In this document: one piece after another, positions 56,760-64,000 of the stretch
How positions within the stretch are numbered: position 1 is the first letter of the stretch
Layout: the number at the start of each line of letters is the position of its first letter
Origin: Manihot esculenta
Lineage: Eukaryota; Streptophyta; Magnoliopsida; Malpighiales; Euphorbiaceae
Length of the DNA: 64,000 bases
Direction: 5' to 3'
Assembly: GCF_001659605.2 (NCBI RefSeq)
Contig: NC_035176.2
Location: 27,770,716-27,834,715, forward strand
Program-made: the position numbers and the translations under genes
Notes under the pieces: generated by a model
The model's input: only the letters and a program-made list of their open reading frames with translations
Database searches by the model: none
What the model was told of the DNA's origin: nothing

Positions 56760-57979
56760 AGTTATCATGAAACTGGAGGAGACCTTAACAAAAGTAAGAA
56801 GGGAGTTGACGGAGTGAATTTATCTTAAAAAGTTGCAGAAAAAAATATAAAAGGAATGCTTGGAGAAGACAATGGACCTTTATAAAGATAGTTTTGACAG
56901 TAGACATTAAATACGATACGATAAATATCGCAGTAGCCACCAAAAGAACCAGCATGCGAAGCGACATGAGTGGGCAAAGAGCCAACCTCAAGGGGAGCTT
57001 TGGGCTTATTGACGCTTCTGTAACTTATTGGGCCACATACTCTTTTTAAATCTTAATGAATATTATTACTCCTAATTACATAAGATGAAATGGTGTTTTG
57101 GATGTTCTTGCTTTCGATTCTACCTTTCAATGTGTGCCTCAAAACTTTAACCCATAAAGTGTCGGATATTCATTATCTCGTGGTATGAAGGCTTTGATAA
57201 AAGATTAAATAAATCAAATTATATTTTGTTATGTAGGTTTTGGAAAATAATTTATATTTAAAACATTTTTCGTAAAAAATATTTTTATAAAAAATATTAT
57301 TTAATGGGATAATTTATTTTTTATTATTTAAATTTAATTTAAAAAATATAATTTATTAATAAATTTATATATAAAAATTTTAATAAAAATTTTAAAATAT
57401 AAAAAATAATTTTTTTCTATATTTTTTACAAATAATTTATTTTTTACTTTAATTAAAAAATATTTTTTATTTTAAACATTAAAACATATGAAAAATAATT
57501 TTTTTACAAATATTTTTTTATAAAATAAACGGAAAGTAAACGAAAAAAAAAAAAGAAACTAATGATTGACCGCATCATTTTATTACGTAAAGGATGAGAG
57601 TGCCACTCGTCAAACGCATCATTTTGAAAAAACAAAACCGACGTCGTTTTTATTCTCTTTCTTTTGGTCTTTTTTGCCTCGCTACCACCGTTGACAAAAG
57701 TCATGGTCTAAAATTTTGCTTTTTCTACCGTAGCTTTTCCTTCCAAGATTCAACCAAACAAAACAAAAGAAGGAAAGAAAACAGTTTTCCCTCGTCCCTA
57801 CCTTACGCTTTCTTCCACAGCCGCTATCCTTCACTTGCCCCACGTAACTGGAGAAAGAATATTCCACAATTCCTTCACAAAACCCTTTACGTACACGTCC
57901 TATACAATTTCCTTCTCCTTATCAAATATCCCCTCCATCGTCCACCAGCTTCATTTCCCTTATTCCCTCTCCAGCATTC
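56760..57979. other. AT-rich spacer and promoter region of the SWIM-RING gene
   Basis: No gene is supported from 56760 to 57590; 57240-57560 is extremely AT-rich. The last 200-300 bases before 57980 are less AT-rich and CT-rich, as expected of a plant 5' UTR and promoter. A longer overlapping frame (57594-58124) is out of frame with the conserved protein. Confidence 0.45.
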
Positions 57980-58669
57980 ATGGAATCCGTCGCCTCTTCC
58001 TCTCCCGACCACCGTCCCCAATTCCACTTCAGGCCTACCCAACCCCTGGCTGATCGAATATTCCGTGCCCTCCATCACCACCTCCGTCTCCTCCACCGTT
58101 CAGAATCCAACTTCTTTATCTTAGGTGCCACAGGTAATGTTTACACCGTTACTTTAACCACCACCCCTTCTTGCACTTGCCCTGACCGTAGAACACCATG
58201 CAAGCACATCCTCTTCGTTCTTATTCGCGTACTGGGTGTCTCTCTTGACGATGCTTGTCTCCGGAGGAAAACTCTGCGGCCATGTAGGCTCAGCCGCCTA
58301 CTTAGCAAGCCGTCACTGTGTGATTCACTAGCGAGTGCCAGCGTCCGTCAGAGGTTTCATCAGCTTTTCTTTCAGGGAAGGCAAGGTGGGTTGAGGCCTC
58401 ATGTGGAGATTGAAGAGGGAACGACGTGTCCAATTTGTCTTGATGAGATGGAGAAGGAAGAGAGAGTGGTGGCTTGTGGAACATGCAAGAATGTTGTTCA
58501 TGAAAATTGCTTGATTAAGTGGAGGAGAAGTAGGGGAAGAAGAGGAGGTAGCTGTGTGATTTGTCGAGCCAGGTGGAGAGATCTGAGCGATCAGGAAAGG
58601 TATCTGAATTTGGCAGCTTATGTTAGCGAGGATGATACGGCCCAGAGTGGAAGTCTCTGTGCTGGCTAG
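57980..58669 (+). CDS. SWIM and RING zinc finger protein, putative E3 ubiquitin ligase
   Basis: This intronless frame of 229 residues starts at ATG 57980 (MESVASSSPD). A SWIM finger at residues 65-76 has Cys65, Cys67, Cys74 and His76 (CTCPDRRTPCKH). A RING-type finger at residues 150-195 has CPICLDEM, then CGTC, HENC and CVIC, an order of C4-H-C3. SWIM plus RING is the pair found in ZSWIM2 and in the N-terminal part of animal MEKK1, so plant relatives are often misnamed MAP kinase kinase kinase 1. No kinase domain is present here. The likely role is ubiquitin transfer through the RING, with SWIM for protein or nucleic acid binding; substrates are unknown. The upstream Met was chosen because the SWIM region needs about 60 residues before it. 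Confidence 0.88.
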   Translation: MESVASSSPDHRPQFHFRPTQPLADRIFRALHHHLRLLHRSESNFFILGATGNVYTVTLTTTPSCTCPDRRTPCKHILFVLIRVLGVSLDDACLRRKTLRPCRLSRLLSKPSLCDSLASASVRQRFHQLFFQGRQGGLRPHVEIEEGTTCPICLDEMEKEERVVACGTCKNVVHENCLIKWRRSRGRRGGSCVICRARWRDLSDQERYLNLAAYVSEDDTAQSGSLCAG

Positions 58670-60862
58670 ACTGAATGATTCCATTCTGATCTGATTGATA
58701 TGATTTGGAATTGTAAATTATGGGATGATTTCATTGATTTGATTTGTAAATAATTGAAGCATAGAGTAATTTGAAGAAAAATAATTGGATTAATGTATAA
58801 AATAAGTTAGATTTACTTTTCGTTAGATTTTAATTTTCATTAATACGAATGATTCAACTCGTCTAGTCTATATAATAATTACCCTTATTTCACTTCTTAC
58901 AAAATAAAAAAATATAAAATAATATCAAATTTCATGTATATTGTGTATAAAAGAAAAATATTTCTCTCAACTCAGTTTATATAGACAAAACAGTAATTAT
59001 AATAACACTTAAATAAAAATAAATGGATTCATATTTTTGTAATCCATTGTAAATCAAGTTTTGGCAAAAATTATCCTTAATAAGACTTTATTTGATTGGA
59101 GTTAAATTAATTTAAAAAAAATTAAATTTTTATAAAATTTTTATAAAATTGACATATTAAATTTGTTTGGCTGCCATTTCTTTTAAATTTTTTATAAATT
59201 TAAAAAATTTACTTCTTTAAAATAAATAAAGCAATTTAATTACTAAAAAATAAAGTAAATTACAGATTCAAATTAATTACAGATTCAAATATTAAAAGTC
59301 CCAGGTCCAACTATTACTATTAACTACTTATTTGGTATTATTTATTTTAAAAAAATTAAAATGAATTTTTTAAAAAAATTATTTAAAATTTTATTTTTTT
59401 TAAATAAAAATATTTAAGTTAAAAAGAATTAAATTTATTAATTTTAAATAAAAAATTTATTAAAAAATTAATTAAATTAAATTCTTAAAAAATTTTCCAC
59501 TCTAACTGTCTATCTTAATTTATGTTCTTAATCGGCATAATTCAATAAAATTTGGTTGTTTCTTACTCCAGGTAACTGCTCCTTGTTTTTTTTTTTTTTT
59601 TTCCATATGCTAATTGAAATTATGAGATGAAATTTTAATATTTGAATCTGTAATTAATTAAACCAAAATAAATAAATTAGAACAAAGATTTTCATAGTCT
59701 TATTATATAATTTGGGTCATCAATTAGTATGCGTCACTCATTTTAACCAGTGGCCCAAATTGATGAGTTGCGTGCAAAGCTATGGCTCCCTCTCCCTATC
59801 CCCGGAAAATAAGTTGATTGAATTTAAAAAAACAAAAACATATTTTTTTATTATTTAATTTTAATTTTAAAAAATATATTAATAAATTTATATATAACGT
59901 TGTTAATTATATTCTTAAAATATAGAAAATAATTTAATTTTTATTAAAAAAATATTTTTTATTGATTTTTTTTAATGCTCTAAATATCAAAAAGTGTATT
60001 AGATTAAAGAAATAAGTGTAATGAAAACCCTTTAACACCTGAATCCTGCATTCTAGGGTACATTTTAGTTATTTCATGCATGTAGGAATTTTGTCTTTTT
60101 TGTGCTCGTTAACGTCTTTGTATTCCCTGCATCCTTTAACCTTTGTATGGATGGCCAACTCGGAGTGAATGGAGAGATAGCTGTGGTGCCTCGCATGATG
60201 GATCAGGTAATTTCTTGGGTTGGCCTCTTTTGATTCTGTAACGAATGAGTCGGAAACAAAGAGAGAAGCACCATTAAAGGTATGAAAATAAAGGGATGAT
60301 GTCTCTAGCAATTGACAATCTCGGACACTGTGGTGTTGTTTCATCAGCTGGGGATGTGTGGTCGTGGGGAATGGAGAAAGGGCTTGGCCTCTGCCCAGAT
60401 GCTAGATTTACTGGAACAGATGCAGGGAAAATAAACTAATATTTAATCTATCCACATTTCCTTATGTAGCCTTATGCTGGCAAAGATCACATGACTGATG
60501 TTACACTCTTTATTCAATATAAATAGATTTGGGGTTATTTGTCTCATAAAAAGTTTAGGGGGTGTTCTGGATTGAAAAAGTTTAAAGGCTAAAATGAACA
60601 TTTGATATAAGTTTAGGGGCTAAATGAACATTTTGCCTTACTAAAAGGGAAGGAATTTTGGATAACAAATTGATAGCGGGAAAAGCTGAAACGCTGCGTT
60701 CTGTGCTCAAAGTAACCTCTCTCCTGACTCGGCAGTAGCACTCAGCAGACAGCGGTCAATCACTCCCATCTCCATTTCTCCAATTTTCTTCAGAAACCCC
60801 TCCAAAACCCTACCACACACTTCTCTAAAATCCAAAACCGGCAATCTAACTCTTTCGTTGCA
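58670..60862. other. intergenic region and NUP85 promoter
   Basis: The stretch is AT-rich and without a gene to about 60650, with a T run at 59587-59602. From about 60680 it becomes less AT-rich and forms the presumed promoter and 5' UTR of NUP85. A 91-codon minus-strand frame at 60069-60344 shows no recognisable feature. Confidence 0.5.
60805..60812 (+). promoter_or_regulatory. telo-box in the NUP85 leader
   Basis: AAACCCTA lies about 50 bases before the NUP85 start codon. Telo-boxes are known near the start of many plant genes active in dividing cells. That it functions here is inferred from its position only. Confidence 0.45.
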
Positions 60863-63800
60863 ATGCCCGGCGTCGCGTCCGAATCTGGCGGAGGTGGCGC
60901 GTCAGATTCAATAGGCGGTGCGCTGGTTCCCTTTTTGCCAGACTCTCAGGTTGCCGTAGTGTACCCCCTCCGCCACGGCTTAAAGCCCCCAATTTCCCGT
61001 GTATCTGTCTCTTGGGCTCTAGGCAACACCCTACGCGTCTCAGTTTTTCGCCCACCGGCCGTCGAATCAGACCATGATGACGATGTTGGGGGAAAAGTTT
61101 TGGAGGTGAAGCTAGGCGGCAACGGAGATGGAGAGCTTAGTGACGCGCAATGGCGGAGGATAGCGTACGGCTCCGTCTCTCCTTTTGCGCTTCTTCAGAG
61201 TCGCAGGAACTCAGCTTTGAGCTTGTCCAAAATGCAATTAAGTCCATCCCCATATCATCTTGAATGGTAATTGAACTGCAATTTTAGCCTTTCTTTGTTA
61301 AAATTGTAATAAAAAATTTCGCTCTGCATTGTTATATTACTTCTGTTGCTTAAGCAAAGCTCGCATGATCATGATGCTAATTATGCAATAATTATTTGTA
61401 GTTTATATTTTCTTATGGTTAAAATGTGGCAAATCAGGTGGGAATACGTAATGGAGTACAGCAAGGACATAAGTTCACTTCTTGGTCATCCAAAGTCATC
61501 TCCTGATCCAGTGATTGAAGACCCAAAGGAAGTTTTAAAGGTTAATCTCTGATTCAAATGTGTTACTAAGTGAGTTTCTTTTTCTGGTTTAAAATCGTTT
61601 CCTGTATAATTATCTAGTTTTTTTTTTTTTTTGTGTAGAAGGTTGAGGAACCAACTTGTTTAAAGGCTGCATGGGATCTGATGGAGATGTTTTATGCAGA
61701 CAAGCTGTCCCAAGCATGGCTGCCTGAGCGTCTTGTCAAGTGGTTGGCGGTAATGATCATCCATACCTTCTGTTTGCTCATTTTTGGGAATTTTTTTCTG
61801 GAACCCTCTTATCACTTTGTTATTCATATGATTTTCCTTTGTTGAAGGATTATGATAGCCTCCTATCAGATACCCAGGCAACTGTGCATTTGAAACTTTT
61901 GGAGTTTCAAGGACGGCTGGTTACATTGCAGGTTTCACTAAACCCTGCTTTTTAAAATTCTGGTGTCTGTCTGCACCATGCCCATTTTTTATTAGAAACA
62001 AAAGAGAACTAATTTTAATTGTCTTTCAGCTGGGTGGTCTGGATTGAGCATTGCTTGCTGAAGTTTATGATAGAGCTGCTAGTATAACAGATAAACTTAT
62101 TTTATTTTTATGACTTGTAAGGTTGTTGAGGATGATTCTAAATATTGGGAGGTGGTATCATCGGCTTTAGCAGTTGGTTGGCTACAGATTGTAGTAAGTA
62201 GTTTTGAGTCTAGACTTTGTTGTGGACTATCGTGTGTTACATTATATTTCCATAATGAAAAGTTGAGAAATGAATATTTTATTTGAATTGAACTCTGTAT
62301 TTTCACTTGTAGGTGAAAATGTTGCGATTGCATGGATCTTATCAACTGGATCAGCTTGGCAGTAGAGAGGTTGGTAAGAATTATATAACAAAAAATTGAA
62401 TCGATGTGCTCGGTTAAAAAAACATAATAATGCACTTATTACCATGCAACTTACCTTTATTTTGTAGAGTGTCACATTCTAGTGGAAGTGATAGTATTAA
62501 AAACTGTGGTTGGTACTTTGGTTATCTGATGTCTTGGTTTAATAGAAAATGTTCATTGTCATAATCATGCAAGTTGGTAACTTGATAGAAATCTCTCTTA
62601 TTGATTAAATTTACATGGCATGGATTCACCTGACATCCAGTGATCATGTTCACAGCATTTTTTCTCACTTCATGTTTGTTTTTGTTTGTCATTGAACAGA
62701 CAGAGAATGGTCTTGTAGAGACCGTTGCTGTTCTTATTTCAAAGATGCCACGCCTGTGTCCAGAATTGGAGGCTGGAAATTTGGGTGAATGCTATAAAGC
62801 CAAGCCTGATTTTATGAAGGTACTTTGATCTTTGGATAAAAAGTGATCATAGAAATCCTAGAATTGTTTTATCTTTATCTTTTTTCTTTTCTTAAAAAAA
62901 ATTGTATTCCATATCTTTCAATAACCTAGGCATGGGAGAGATGGCGAGCACAAGTAACTAAGCTGGATTCCAGTGCATTCTGGGTTCAGTGTGATCACCG
63001 TCAAACTCGAGAAGGCTTGAAAAATTTGCTTCAGATCTTGCTGGGAAATGCTAGTATTCTTTCAACTGTGACTTGTAATTGGATGGAGCTGTATATATCT
63101 CACCTTCTATACATAAGACCATTTACCGTAGTAAGTGCCTAACTAGCCTACATGAAGGATTTTCATGTTTACTTGAGTCTAATAATATTTATAACTTAGA
63201 TTTCTTGGTTTCTAATTCTATGTTTAAAATATTTGTATATTAGTAAACTGAAACTCCCATTTGATCCCTTTCCTGGGTTTAGGGTTTAGAAAGCTTGTAC
63301 AGCTTGGCTCAGAAATGCATTCAGTTGAAACCAATGACCAGTCCACATAAGTTGATGCAGCTTATAATTGGAATTCTTGGGGAAAATACAGAGGTAGGCT
63401 ACATGGCTCAGACATTGCCTGGCCATTTCTCTATTATTTACCTTTTTTACTTTATTTTTTCCCTTGATAAAACAAATTGGGATTTCAAATGCTGCAGCTT
63501 ATACTAGCAGAATGTTCAAGAGGGTTTGGCACTTGGTAAGTTGCTTTAGTGTCTTGTTCTAATCGAGTGAAGCTTGGAAATGCAACTCCTTTTGTGTGTG
63601 TGTGTTGTATATGTTGAGATGAAACCCGTAGCAAAGGATAAAGTTACAGATGATGATGTAACCCATAGAATCAATGCAAGATGGATGAAATGGAGTGTGA
63701 TGAGTATTATGCGACAGTAAGATCCATAACAAAGTAAAGAGTATGTTCTATAGGACTATGGTCAGGCTAGATATGTTGTATGAGAGTGAATGCTGGGTAT

Positions 63801-64000
63801 CTAAGGTACAGCATTGCAAAAGATGAGATGTATGGCAGCAATGCAGATGTTAGGATGTCCAGTAACCTGATAGTGGATGAAATTAGGAATGATCACATCC
63901 ATCAGAGAATGCTTGTAGCATATATTGGAGATAAAGTAAGAGACCCAACTGGTTTAGAATTAAGGCCTAGTTGTTGTTGATGTATGTCTATTGTTGTGTG
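60863..64000 (+). CDS. NUP85: nuclear pore complex protein NUP85 (first ten exons)
   Basis: The gene encodes a scaffold nucleoporin of the Nup107-160 (Y) complex at the nuclear envelope. Exons: 60863-61266, 61438-61540, 61639-61749, 61848-61931, 62122-62193, 62313-62369, 62700-62819, 62930-63130, 63283-63393 and 63498-63535. All introns are GT-AG and the frame is kept throughout, giving 433 codons plus two bases before the gene leaves the window. Family matches from memory include SDAQWRRIAYGSVSPFALLQ, PTCLKAAWDLMEMFYADKL, LRLHGSYQLDQLG, AVLISKMPRL and CNWMELYISHLLYIRPFTV. The family is about 700 residues, so roughly 60 percent is present. In Arabidopsis Y-complex members affect mRNA export and immune and hormone signalling. 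No defect is seen in this part. Confidence 0.95.
63618..63990 (+). mobile_element. LINE (non-LTR) reverse transcriptase fragment in a NUP85 intron
   Basis: Broken plus-strand frames carry the C-terminal signature of plant LINE ORF2: DDVTHRINARWMKW, then YRTMVRLDMLYESECW, then a region like RNDHIHQRML. Stops and frameshifts are frequent. The sequence runs from about 63618 to a GTTGTTGTTG-type end near 63980. It is a 5'-truncated, dead copy in the intron that starts at 63536. Confidence 0.7.

Larger units (their letters stand above)
28660..57000 (+). mobile_element. TAT-2: old, rearranged Tat-lineage element hosting the nest
   Basis: The outer segments 28660-28768 and 50086 to about 56750 belong to one decayed plus-strand element. 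Gag remnants lie at 50560-51830, a roughly 80-bp tandem array at 52055-52480, and an opposite-strand Transposase_28/coiled-coil gene at 52990-56742, the same order as TAT-1. Most of pol is missing between gag and the array. The element is interrupted by solo LTR O with all its nested passengers and by a Copia-like LTR. The outer limits are approximate: the left LTR edge was not resolved and no matching 3' LTR was found near 57000. Frameshifts and stops are common, so it is far older than TAT-1. Confidence 0.6.

Noticed and set aside
57594..58124. 176-codon plus-strand frame overlapping the start of the SWIM-RING gene
   Set aside because: It is in another frame than the conserved zinc fingers and covers promoter and 5' UTR sequence.
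57980..58669. MAP kinase kinase kinase 1 for the SWIM-RING gene
   Set aside because: There is no kinase domain; only the SWIM and RING fingers are shared with the animal protein of that name.

Overview
This is a plant nuclear window, most likely from a eudicot. It has AT-rich intergenic DNA, intron-containing housekeeping genes (NUP85, an NFD6-like gene) and a heavy load of Ty3/gypsy LTR retrotransposons of the Tat and Tekay/Del chromovirus types. A woody Euphorbiaceae genome (Manihot or Hevea type) is my best guess from the look of the repeats; nothing in the sequence proves it.

Layout. (1) 523-16334 is a complete Tat-lineage element, called TAT-1 here. It lies on the minus strand, has 456-bp LTRs and a perfect ATTAC target duplication. 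Its gag-pol is broken only by one stop codon and by a Tekay solo LTR (10637-12819) inside the reverse transcriptase. Between pol and its 3' LTR it carries an array of nine 76-bp repeats and a spliced gene on the opposite strand, encoding a gypsy-type Transposase_28-like domain followed by a long coiled coil. (2) 16340-28660 is AT-rich and contains a small minus-strand NFD6-like mitochondrial protein gene (26154-26592) with a GC-AG intron, a possible distal alternative exon (19163-19299), a 1.3-kb non-autonomous hAT element, a 454-bp related MITE and decayed retroelement repeats. (3) 28660-57000 is a nest at least four levels deep. An old, rearranged Tat element (TAT-2, plus strand) was hit by a Tekay LTR (O). 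O was hit by a Tekay element (M, minus strand). M contains a second, plus-strand Tekay element (P) and, in its LTR, a solo LTR (S). A Copia-like LTR containing a 590-bp foldback element interrupts the antisense gene of TAT-2. (4) 57980-64000 is genic: an intronless SWIM plus RING protein gene, then the first ten exons of NUP85, which run off the right edge with a LINE fragment in the last intron.

How the parts relate. The cellular genes are independent housekeeping-type genes; no operon-like logic applies. The most interesting material is in the transposons. Two separate Tat elements share one architecture: gag-pol on one strand, then a tandem array, then an antisense coiled-coil/Transposase_28 gene. 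The Tekay LTRs share a TATA box flanked by arrays of the palindrome TTCGGCSGCCGAA, plus a three-copy minisatellite whose unit differs between copies. Element P has intact termini but no target duplication, and its LTRs differ far more than those of its host M, which points to recombination between elements.
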